Source of the DNA: Pseudoflavonifractor sp. MSJ-30
GTDB taxonomy: Bacteria; Bacillota; Clostridia; Oscillospirales; Oscillospiraceae
Assembly: GCF_018918045.1 (NCBI RefSeq)
Contig: NZ_JAHLPU010000024.1
Span: forward strand, 1-32,533
Direction of reading: 5' to 3'
DNA length: 32,533 nucleotides
Position numbers and translations under genes: made by a program. How positions within the stretch are numbered: the stretch's first letter is position 1; each line of letters begins with the position of its first letter. The notes beneath the pieces were generated by a model. The model had not been told where the DNA came from, did no database searches, and saw only the letters and a program-made list of their open reading frames with translations. Shown here one piece after another: positions 8,231 to 14,594 of this stretch.

Positions 8231-8257
8231 CTGCGCTGAGGACCTCCGCTGCATTTT

Positions 8258-8363
8258 CGTAGGGGCCGATGCCCACATCGGCCCGAGACCTCGCGGGGGA
8301 GATCCTTTCGTTCCTTGCGACCGCTCTATTAACGTACCCACGGGACGATGCAGGCTTCGTCCC
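8258..8363. repeat. 106-bp palindrome-ended repeat, copy 2
   Basis: A direct repeat of 8125-8230 with identical length. It shares the left palindrome (8263-8284) and the central TTGCGACCGCTCTAT block; the right palindrome (8342-8363) has changed to GGGACGATG/CTTCGTCCC, with one mismatch in the stem. There is no coding potential. Confidence 0.75.
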
Positions 8364-8395
8364 CACGAAAAATGGGTTCGGGTGTTCCGTACAGC

Positions 8396-8427
8396 AAAAA
8401 ATGCCCCTGCGGCGTAAGCCGCAGGGG
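8396..8427 (-). terminator. intrinsic terminator of the BMP lipoprotein gene
   Basis: Minus strand: CCCCTGCGGC, loop TTAC and GCCGCAGGGG form a perfect 10-bp stem, followed by a C and then a run of T. Confidence 0.9.
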
Positions 8428-8442
8428 TTTGGGGAACGCAAA

Positions 8443-9663
8443 TTACTTGATGATGTTGACAGTCACGTTGTCAGTGTTGGCGGGTTCGGGAACGTCGGAA
8501 CCGTCGATCTCAACCTTGCCGGCCACGATGTCGGCCAGCATCTGCTCGTACTCGGCAACGGTCCAGCCTTCCAGAGACCAGGTAGCGGTGGGCAGACCCA
8601 CGGCGTTGTCCTTGGCACCCAGAGTGATGGTGGAATTGCCATCGCCGATGAAGGCAGCCCAGGTGTCGTCGGACTCAGCAGCCTCCAGAGCGGTCTGAGC
8701 GGCCTGGCCGATGCCCTTCATAGCGGAGGTGATGACGGTGTCAGACTCGAAGGACTGGTCAACGTCAACGCCGATGACGGAGGCATCCTCAGCGGAAGCA
8801 GCGGCAGCGACGGACTGGAACATGGAACCGCCGCAGGCGAAGATGACCTCGGTGCCGTTCTGATACCAGCCGGCGGCCATGGTCTGCAGCTCATTGGAAG
8901 CCTGGAAGGAAGCGCCGTACAGCCAGGAGTAGTTGATGTCGACCTTCACGCCCTTGACAGCGGCAGCGGCGTCAGCGCCCTGCACGAAGCCATAGCCGTA
9001 ACGGTCACAGGCAGCATTGGCACCGCCGCCGCCGCCAGTGAAGCCCAGCTTGGTGTAGCCGTCCATAACAGCGGCGTAACCGGCCAGATAGCCGCACTGC
9101 TCTTCCTGGAAGGCGATACCGGCAACGTTATTCAGGCCCATTGCCCAACCGTCGATGAAGACAAAGCGGGTGTCGGTGAATTCCTTGGCGGCCTTATCCA
9201 GAGCATTGCCCTGCATGAAGCCGGCGCAGACAACGACCTTGGCGCCGTTCTCGACAGCCAGCTTCATGGCGTCGTAACGGTCATCGTCGGTAGCCTGATC
9301 GCCGCCGGCGGGCTGGTAGTACTTGTAGGACTTACCGGCATTGGCAGCGTACAGCTTCACGCCGTCGAAGGTGCCCTGGTTGAAGGACTTGTCCTTCAGC
9401 TGGCCCACATCGGTGACGAAAGCGATCTCGTACTTGCCGTCGGAAGAGGTCATCTCATCGGCAATGTCGTCGGCGCTGGTCACAGCGGCGGAAGCCTCAG
9501 TGGCAGGAGCCTCGGTCTCGGCGGGAGCTTCGGTCTCAGCGGAAGCTTCGGTTACGGGAGCTTCTGTAGCAGCGGTGGTCGCGGTAGCAGCGTTGTTGCC
9601 GCCGCAGGCGCACAGGCCCAGGACCATCACGACAGCGAGAAGCATTGCAAGAATCTTTCTCAT
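8443..9663 (-). CDS. BMP-family nucleoside-binding lipoprotein
   Basis: 406 residues. A lipoprotein signal peptide (MRKILAMLLAVVMVLGLCAC, lipidated cysteine about residue 20) is followed by a low-complexity Thr/Glu/Ala/Pro linker to about residue 65, then the BMP/PnrA fold starting IAFVTDVGQLKDKSFNQGTF. BMP proteins such as Med and PnrA/TmpC are extracellular substrate-binding subunits of ABC nucleoside importers. No ATPase or permease gene is adjacent, so these must lie elsewhere. Of two possible starts, ATG 9663 sits 10 bases from AGGAGG while ATG 9672 sits only 1 base away, so 9663 is preferred. It follows the nucleoside-salvage operon but has its own promoter and terminator, allowing high independent expression. 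Confidence 0.9.
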   Translation of the reverse strand: MRKILAMLLAVVMVLGLCACGGNNAATATTAATEAPVTEASAETEAPAETEAPATEASAAVTSADDIADEMTSSDGKYEIAFVTDVGQLKDKSFNQGTFDGVKLYAANAGKSYKYYQPAGGDQATDDDRYDAMKLAVENGAKVVVCAGFMQGNALDKAAKEFTDTRFVFIDGWAMGLNNVAGIAFQEEQCGYLAGYAAVMDGYTKLGFTGGGGGANAACDRYGYGFVQGADAAAAVKGVKVDINYSWLYGASFQASNELQTMAAGWYQNGTEVIFACGGSMFQSVAAAASAEDASVIGVDVDQSFESDTVITSAMKGIGQAAQTALEAAESDDTWAAFIGDGNSTITLGAKDNAVGLPTATWSLEGWTVAEYEQMLADIVAGKVEIDGSDVPEPANTDNVTVNIIK

Positions 9664-9711
9664 TGTTTTCATTCCTCCTAAGTAATTTGCAGGGTTACCC
9701 CTACGGTCTTC

Positions 9712-9740
9712 ATTATTGCACATTCTGTCTAAAAAATCAA
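9712..9740 (-). promoter_or_regulatory. promoter of the BMP lipoprotein gene
   Basis: Minus strand TTGATT (9740-9735), a 17-bp spacer and AATAAT (9717-9712), in the 97-bp gap between cdd and the lipoprotein gene. A short GGGTTACCC palindrome lies in the leader. Confidence 0.65.
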
Positions 9741-9760
9741 CAGGAAAATGATCTTTGGGC

Positions 9761-10177
9761 CTACTTTTGCATATGGGTTTGGGGCCGGAAGCTGTCCGGC
9801 AGAATCTGAGAAAGCGTCCGTTCCGTGCATACACCATCCTTGCCTACGAGATACACCCTGAAATCATCCGCACAGAATTCCCGCATGACCTGGCGGCAGA
9901 TTCCGCAGGGCGGGAACACGTCGGAAATGACCCCGTCTTTGCCGCCGCAGACGGCGATGGCGGTGAATTCCCGATGGCCGTCATAGACTGCCTTGAAAAA
10001 AGCCGTCCGCTCGGCGCAGTTGGTGGCTCCGTAGGAACCGTTTTCAATGTTGCATCCCTGGTACACCGCTCCGTCCGCGCACAGCAGCGCTGCCCCTACT
10101 TTATAGCCGGAGTAGGGGGCGTAGGCGCGGCTCATGGCCTCTATGGCCAGAGATGCCAACTTGCTTGCCTCCGTCAT
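9761..10177 (-). CDS. cdd: cytidine deaminase
   Basis: 138 residues, the size of the homotetrameric Cdd class. It deaminates cytidine and deoxycytidine to uridine and deoxyuridine. The zinc site is complete: Cys54-Ala-Glu56 (TNCAERTAFFKAV) supplies one zinc ligand and the catalytic glutamate, and PPCGICRQVM supplies Cys91 and Cys94. The N-terminal YAPYSGYKVGAALL substrate motif is also present. The start at 10177 overlaps the stop of deoB by 4 bp, so the two are translationally coupled. It is the last enzyme gene of the tdk-deoC-deoD-deoB-cdd operon and feeds pyrimidine nucleosides into salvage. Confidence 0.96.
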   Translation of the reverse strand: MTEASKLASLAIEAMSRAYAPYSGYKVGAALLCADGAVYQGCNIENGSYGATNCAERTAFFKAVYDGHREFTAIAVCGGKDGVISDVFPPCGICRQVMREFCADDFRVYLVGKDGVCTERTLSQILPDSFRPQTHMQK

Positions 10178-11343
10178 TTCAACAGCTCCTTCGCAAAGCT
10201 CTTGCCGGGAGTTTCATAGGGGACCCCCAGCAGCTCTGTGACCGTGGCCGCAATGTCGGCAAAGCTGGTCCGGGTACCCAGAGAGCCGGGGCGGACCTGC
10301 TTGCCAAGGGCAATCAGAGGCACGTATTCCCGGGTGTGGTCTGTGGTTGCCGTATAGGCGGGGTCGCAGCCGTGGTCGGCGGTGATGAGCACCAGGTCGT
10401 CCTCTCCCAGGGTTCTCTCGAAGTCTCCCAGCCAGGTATCGAATTCCGTCAGCGCGTTTGCGTAGCCGTCAATATCCCGGCGGTGGCCGAACTGCATATC
10501 AAAGTCCACCAGATTTACAAAGCACAGACCGTGGAAGTCCTGCTTGGCATAGTCCGCGGTGTGCCCCATGCCGTCGGCATTGCTCTTGTTGTAAACGTGA
10601 TCCGTGGTGCCCCGTCCCGCGAAGATGTCGAAGATCTTGCCCACGGCCAGCACATCCTGCCCCGCGTTCACAATGGCGTCCAGCATGGTCTCGGCGGGCG
10701 GCTCCAGAGAGAAGTCGTGCCGGTTGGAGGTCCGCTTGAAGTTTTCGGGGGAAGTGCCCACATAGGGCCGGGCAATGACCCGGCCTACGCCGTACTTGCC
10801 ACGTAAAATCTTCCGGGCCTTCCGGCAGGCGTCGTACAGCTCTTCCAGAGAAATCTTTTCCTCATGAGCCGCCACCTGAAACACGGAGTCGGCAGAGGTA
10901 TAGACGATCCACTTGCCGGTTTCCAGCTGTTCCTCGCCGTAGTCCCGGATCACGTCCGTGCCGGAATAGGGCTTGTTGCACAGTACGCCCCGGCCGGTCT
11001 GCTTTTCAAATTCGTCCAGCACCTCCCGGGGAAAGCCATTCGGGAAGGTGGGCAGGGGCTCCGGGGAGACCACGCCCGCGATCTCCCAATGGCCGATGGT
11101 GGTGTCCTTGCCCATGGATGCCTCGGTCAGCCGAGCATAGGCCCCCTGAGGCGCTGCGTTCTTCGGCAGATAGTCCACACCGTCAATATTGCCGATACCG
11201 GCTTTCAGAAGATTGGGAATGGAAAATCTGGAAGAAGTGGAGCAGGAGCGCAGGGTATTGACCCCAATATCCCCGAACTTCTCGCAGTCCGGCATCTGCC
11301 CGATGCCGCAGGAATCCAGAACAATCAGAAATATACGCTTCAT
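10174..11343 (-). CDS. deoB: phosphopentomutase
   Basis: 389 residues, typical for DeoB (about 390-400). It interconverts ribose- or deoxyribose-1-phosphate and the 5-phosphates, linking nucleoside phosphorolysis to DeoC and central metabolism. It belongs to the alkaline phosphatase superfamily. Visible signatures are the N-terminal metal/phosphate segment IFLIVLDSCGIGQMPD, the conserved GKDTTIGHWEIAG, and the C-terminal metal-binding TADHGCDPAYTATTDHTREY. The start at 11343 is one base past the deoD stop, so its ribosome binding site lies inside deoD. Cytoplasmic and manganese-dependent by family knowledge. Confidence 0.96.
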   Translation of the reverse strand: MKRIFLIVLDSCGIGQMPDCEKFGDIGVNTLRSCSTSSRFSIPNLLKAGIGNIDGVDYLPKNAAPQGAYARLTEASMGKDTTIGHWEIAGVVSPEPLPTFPNGFPREVLDEFEKQTGRGVLCNKPYSGTDVIRDYGEEQLETGKWIVYTSADSVFQVAAHEEKISLEELYDACRKARKILRGKYGVGRVIARPYVGTSPENFKRTSNRHDFSLEPPAETMLDAIVNAGQDVLAVGKIFDIFAGRGTTDHVYNKSNADGMGHTADYAKQDFHGLCFVNLVDFDMQFGHRRDIDGYANALTEFDTWLGDFERTLGEDDLVLITADHGCDPAYTATTDHTREYVPLIALGKQVRPGSLGTRTSFADIAATVTELLGVPYETPGKSFAKELLK

Positions 11344-11344
11344 A

Positions 11345-12091
11345 TTACTTTTTCTCCATGGCGACGGCCACGTCCAGGGCCACCTTCATCATGGTGGTGA
11401 AAGAATTCTGGCGTTCCTCAGAGGTGGTCTCCTCGCCGGTCAAAATGTGGTCAGAGATGGTGCAGATGCAAAGTGCCCGCTTGCCGTATCGGGCGGCGTT
11501 CATATACAGGGCGGCGGCCTCCATTTCCAGGGCCATAACGCCCATTTTCTTCAGGCCGTAAACGCTGTCCAGCCCTTCGGGCACGCCGATGTGGTCGCCG
11601 TAGAAGGTATCGGAGGAATTGATGTTGCCCACATGATACCTTGCGCCGCTGGCTTCGCAGGCCTTGACCGCCTCGCTGAGCAGTTCCCAGCTGGCAATGG
11701 GGGCGAAGGTGCCCGGCAGATGGAACTGGGCGGCCCAATTGGAATCGGTGCAGGCGCCCTGACCCAGAACCAGGTCATACAGCTTGATATTCTCCTGAAT
11801 AGCCCCGGCGGAGCCTACCCGGATGATGTTCTCCACGCCGTAGCCATTGAAAAGCTCATGGGAATAGATGCCGATGGCGGGCATACCCATGCCGGAAGCC
11901 ATAACGGACACCCGGACACCCTTGTAGGTGCCGGTATAGCCCTGGACGCCCCGGACATTATTGACCAGAACGGGGTTTTCCAAGAAGTTTTCAGCGATAA
12001 ACTTGCTCCGCAGAGGGTCGCCGGGCATCAGGACGGTTTTTCCAAAATCGCCGGGGGCGGCGGAGATATGAGGGGTTGGGGTGGTAAGCAT
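11345..12091 (-). CDS. deoD: purine-nucleoside phosphorylase, DeoD type
   Basis: 248 residues of the hexameric, trimer-of-dimers PNP family. It splits purine (deoxy)nucleosides with phosphate to free base and pentose-1-phosphate, the substrate of DeoB. Recognisable blocks are VLMPGDPLRSKFIAENFL near the start, MASGMGMPAIGIYSHEL, RVGSAGAIQ, SSDTFYGD and ALEMEAAALY with the ribose-contacting Met-Glu. ATG 12091 is chosen as start because GGAAGGAG lies 8-9 bases upstream and the protein then begins at the usual place. It sits 16 bp after deoC. Confidence 0.95.
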   Translation of the reverse strand: MLTTPTPHISAAPGDFGKTVLMPGDPLRSKFIAENFLENPVLVNNVRGVQGYTGTYKGVRVSVMASGMGMPAIGIYSHELFNGYGVENIIRVGSAGAIQENIKLYDLVLGQGACTDSNWAAQFHLPGTFAPIASWELLSEAVKACEASGARYHVGNINSSDTFYGDHIGVPEGLDSVYGLKKMGVMALEMEAAALYMNAARYGKRALCICTISDHILTGEETTSEERQNSFTTMMKVALDVAVAMEKK

Positions 12092-12107
12092 TTTTTCGGC
12101 TCCTTCC

Positions 12108-12794
12108 TTAGTAGCTGCCGTCATTGGCGGCTGCTTCGTTCTTTTCCATGGCCTTGGCCAGCTTGACGATGCGGGAGGTACCCAGACGGGAGGCGCCGAG
12201 ACGGATAAATTCTTCGGCATCCGCAATGCTGGAAATGCCGCCGGCGGCCTTGATTTTCACATGGGGCGCGACATGGGCCGCGAACAGCTCCACATCGTGG
12301 AAGGTAGCTCCCGCCTTGGAGAAACCGGTGGAGGTCTTGATGTAGTCCGCACCGGAGTCGGAGACTGCCTTGCACAGGGCGATTTTTTCCGCATCCGTCA
12401 GCAGGCAGGTCTCGATGATGACCTTCAGAAGTTTGCCCTTGCAGGCCTTCTTCACCGCGGTAATCTCATCCCGGACAGCATCAAACTTGCCGTCCTTGGC
12501 CCAGCCGATGTTGATGACCATATCCACCTCGTCTGCACCGTTGTCCACGGCATCGGAGGCCATAAAGCACTTGGCGGCGGTGGTGTCATAGCCGTTGGGG
12601 AAGCCGATAACAGTACAGATGGGCAGCTTGCCGTCAACATACTCCCTGGCCTGCTTTACATAGCTGGCGGGGATGCAGACGGAGGCGGTGTGATACTTCA
12701 TACCGTCATCGCACAGGGCCTTGATGTCGGCCCAAGTTGCGGTCTGGGACAGCAGCGTGTGGTCGCACCTGGCGAGAATTTCAGAAATTTCCAT
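12108..12794 (-). CDS. deoC: deoxyribose-phosphate aldolase
   Basis: 228 residues, a TIM-barrel class I aldolase that cleaves 2-deoxyribose-5-phosphate to glyceraldehyde-3-phosphate and acetaldehyde. Active-site residues can be placed: Asp91 in [12 protein letters not shown], the Schiff-base lysine Lys153 in [14 protein letters not shown], and Lys182 in IKAAGGI. The N-terminal ARCDHTLL is typical. The start at 12794 has an AAAGGAGTG ribosome binding site. It lies 29 bp after tdk. With deoD and deoB it completes catabolism of deoxynucleosides. Confidence 0.97.
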   Translation of the reverse strand: MEISEILARCDHTLLSQTATWADIKALCDDGMKYHTASVCIPASYVKQAREYVDGKLPICTVIGFPNGYDTTAAKCFMASDAVDNGADEVDMVINIGWAKDGKFDAVRDEITAVKKACKGKLLKVIIETCLLTDAEKIALCKAVSDSGADYIKTSTGFSKAGATFHDVELFAAHVAPHVKIKAAGGISSIADAEEFIRLGASRLGTSRIVKLAKAMEKNEAAANDGSY

Positions 12795-12823
12795 GGGAAT
12801 ACACTCCTTTAACTACTTACTAT

Positions 12824-13429
12824 TTATTGATGTCCGTGCAGACGGATCACTTTATGCTCCTTGATGCCCCGGACATAGCATTTGTGGCACATGGCGATAT
12901 AGCTGTCGTTGCCGCCCAGGAAAACCTGGGCACCCTGGGTGACAATGTGGCCCTGGCCATCAATTCTGGCATTGACGGTGGCTTTTGCTCCGCAGTCGCA
13001 GATGGTCTTGATTTCCTGAATGGTGTCCGCAATCTCCATGAGCCGCAGAGAGCCGGGAAACAGATGGGTCTGGAAGTCTGTGCGCAGACCAAAGCACATG
13101 ACGGGTACATTGTAGTCGTCCACAATACTCCGGAGCTGATCGATCTGTGCCACGGTCAGGAACTGGCATTCGTCCACAATGATTACGTCGCATTTGCCCA
13201 GGTGTTCCTGCTGAAACCAGGCATAGGCGTCCTTCTCCGGGGGCAGCACGTCCGCCCGGGCACTGAGGCCGATACGGCTGGACAGCATATGCTCCCCGTC
13301 CCGCAGGTCCGCGCTGGGCTTTAAGAGCCATACCCGCAAATCATTCTCCTCATAATTGTATTTGGTAATCAGGGCCTGGGCTGTTTTGCTGGAGCCCATT
13401 GCGCCGTATTTGAAATATAGCTTCGCCAT
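12824..13429 (-). CDS. tdk: thymidine kinase (type II)
   Basis: 201 residues, the tetrameric zinc-containing TK1 type. It phosphorylates thymidine and deoxyuridine to the monophosphates. Walker A loop GAMGSSKT is at about residues 9-16; the Walker B and catalytic glutamate are in VIIVDECQFL; the zinc ligands are two cysteine pairs (CDCG and CHKC) in the C-terminal half. ATG 13429 is selected because GGAGG lies 8-10 bases upstream and the N-terminus then matches the family. It is the first gene of the salvage operon, directly behind a near-consensus promoter. A kinase leading a set of catabolic genes lets thymidine be saved while the excess is degraded (inference). Confidence 0.96.
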   Translation of the reverse strand: MAKLYFKYGAMGSSKTAQALITKYNYEENDLRVWLLKPSADLRDGEHMLSSRIGLSARADVLPPEKDAYAWFQQEHLGKCDVIIVDECQFLTVAQIDQLRSIVDDYNVPVMCFGLRTDFQTHLFPGSLRLMEIADTIQEIKTICDCGAKATVNARIDGQGHIVTQGAQVFLGGNDSYIAMCHKCYVRGIKEHKVIRLHGHQ

Positions 13430-13462
13430 TTTTCTGTTTCCTCCGTTTTCTTCTCTTGCTCC

Positions 13463-13491
13463 ATTATACCGAAACGGGGGATGTATTGCAA
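13463..13491 (-). promoter_or_regulatory. promoter of the tdk-deoC-deoD-deoB-cdd operon
   Basis: Minus strand TTGCAA (13491-13486), a 17-bp spacer and TATAAT (13468-13463), about 35 bases upstream of tdk. No clear DeoR or CytR operator was recognised. Confidence 0.8.
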
Positions 13492-13572
13492 GCACAATTC
13501 CGTGAATTTTCACAAGAGCGCCCCCCCCGGAGCCGGAATTCCTAAGATTTTCTGAAATTTGCGTTTCTTCCC

Positions 13573-13601
13573 TTGAAAAAGGTTCTTACCCATGATATTC
13601 T
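13573..13601 (+). promoter_or_regulatory. promoter of the DUF4349 lipoprotein gene
   Basis: TTGAAA (13573-13578), a 17-bp spacer and TATTCT (13596-13601), 57 bases before the start codon. Confidence 0.7.
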
Positions 13602-13657
13602 GAAACCGGAGAAGAAAAACGCACGACAATACACGACAATTGAAAAGGAGGAAAAAC

Positions 13658-14542
13658 ATGAAAAAGATACTTGCGGTTTTGCTGGCCATAAGCCTGCTCA
13701 TGGCGGGCTGCGGCGCAAGCTCCAAAGCCGCCATGGATTCCGCGGACTATATTGTCCAGGAAACAGCTGCCGCCAATGGCAGCTATGACTTTGGTGAGAC
13801 AGAGACTTCTGCCCAGCTGCCCCAGGGCCGGAAATTCATCATCACCGTGAATCTGGATGCCGAGGCCGAGGAACTGGACAGCGCCCTGTCTGCCATCAGC
13901 GAAAAGCTCACAGCTCTGGACGGCTATATGGAAAGCCAGAATATCTACAATGGAAGCGCCTACTCCGGCCGCCGCTACCGCTACGCAAATCTGACTCTGC
14001 GCGTTCCGGCGGAACACCTGGACGAATTCACAGCCGCTGTGGGTTCTGTCAGCAACGTGGTCTCTTCCTCCCGGAATACGGACGATGTGACGCTGCAATA
14101 TGTGGACACGGAAAGCCGGGTCAAGGCGCTGGAAACCGAACGGGACCGGCTGCTGGAGTTTATGGAACAGGCGGAAACCATGTCGGACCTGCTGGAGATC
14201 GAGTCCCGGCTGACGGATGTCCGGGGCGAACTGGAGCGCTACGCTTCCCAGCTGAAGGTGCTGGACAATCAGATCGACTATTCCACCGTGAACCTGAGCC
14301 TGTCCGAGGTCACGGAGTATACTCCCGTTGCGGAAAAGACCCGTCTGGAAAAGATCCGGGACGGCTTCGTGGACAGCGTAAAGGGCGTCTGGAATCTGAT
14401 TCTGGACTGCGTCAGCTTCGTGCTTATGAACATCCCCTACATTCTGGTCTTCGGCCTGCTTATCTGGGGAATCGTTGCCCTGGTAAAACGGAATCGGAAA
14501 AAGCATCCGAAAAAACCAAAAGAAGCACCGAAGCAGGAGTAA
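13658..14542 (+). CDS. DUF4349 lipoprotein
   Basis: 294 residues. The N-terminal lipoprotein signal is MKKILAVLLAISLLMAGCGA, with the lipidated cysteine at about residue 18. The DUF4349 domain follows, with a beta-rich start (RKFIITVNLDAEAEELDSAL), a YANLTLRVPAEHLDEF motif, a VTLQYVDTESRVKALETERD segment that begins a coiled coil (about 150-215), and a closing YSTVNLSLSEV. A transmembrane helix near the C-terminus (about 255-275) and a lysine-rich tail follow, so both ends are membrane-associated. Function is not established. ATG 13658 is preferred to upstream TTG 13640 because AAGGAGG ends 6 bases before it. It is monocistronic. Confidence 0.88.
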   Translation: MKKILAVLLAISLLMAGCGASSKAAMDSADYIVQETAAANGSYDFGETETSAQLPQGRKFIITVNLDAEAEELDSALSAISEKLTALDGYMESQNIYNGSAYSGRRYRYANLTLRVPAEHLDEFTAAVGSVSNVVSSSRNTDDVTLQYVDTESRVKALETERDRLLEFMEQAETMSDLLEIESRLTDVRGELERYASQLKVLDNQIDYSTVNLSLSEVTEYTPVAEKTRLEKIRDGFVDSVKGVWNLILDCVSFVLMNIPYILVFGLLIWGIVALVKRNRKKHPKKPKEAPKQE

Positions 14543-14550
14543 GCGAATAG

Positions 14551-14592
14551 AAACCCCCGCCGCGGAGCCTGCGAGCTTCCGTGGCGGGGTTA
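14551..14592. terminator. bidirectional terminator between DUF4349 and yfhO genes
   Basis: AACCCCCGCCGCGGA pairs with TCCGTGGCGGGGTT (one bulge) around a short loop. It serves the two convergent genes; the T-tracts are modest on both sides. Confidence 0.75.
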
Positions 14593-14594
14593 TC

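Noticed and set aside
8020..8400. CRISPR array from repeated blocks
   Set aside because: Repeats are about 106 bp with internal palindromes and only two copies; no 25-40-bp repeats with regular unique spacers, and no cas genes.
8269..9681. Long open frame on the plus strand opposite the BMP lipoprotein gene
   Set aside because: It is an antisense shadow of a GC-rich gene: low-complexity Gly/Val/Leu translation, no ribosome binding site, while the minus strand encodes a clear lipoprotein.
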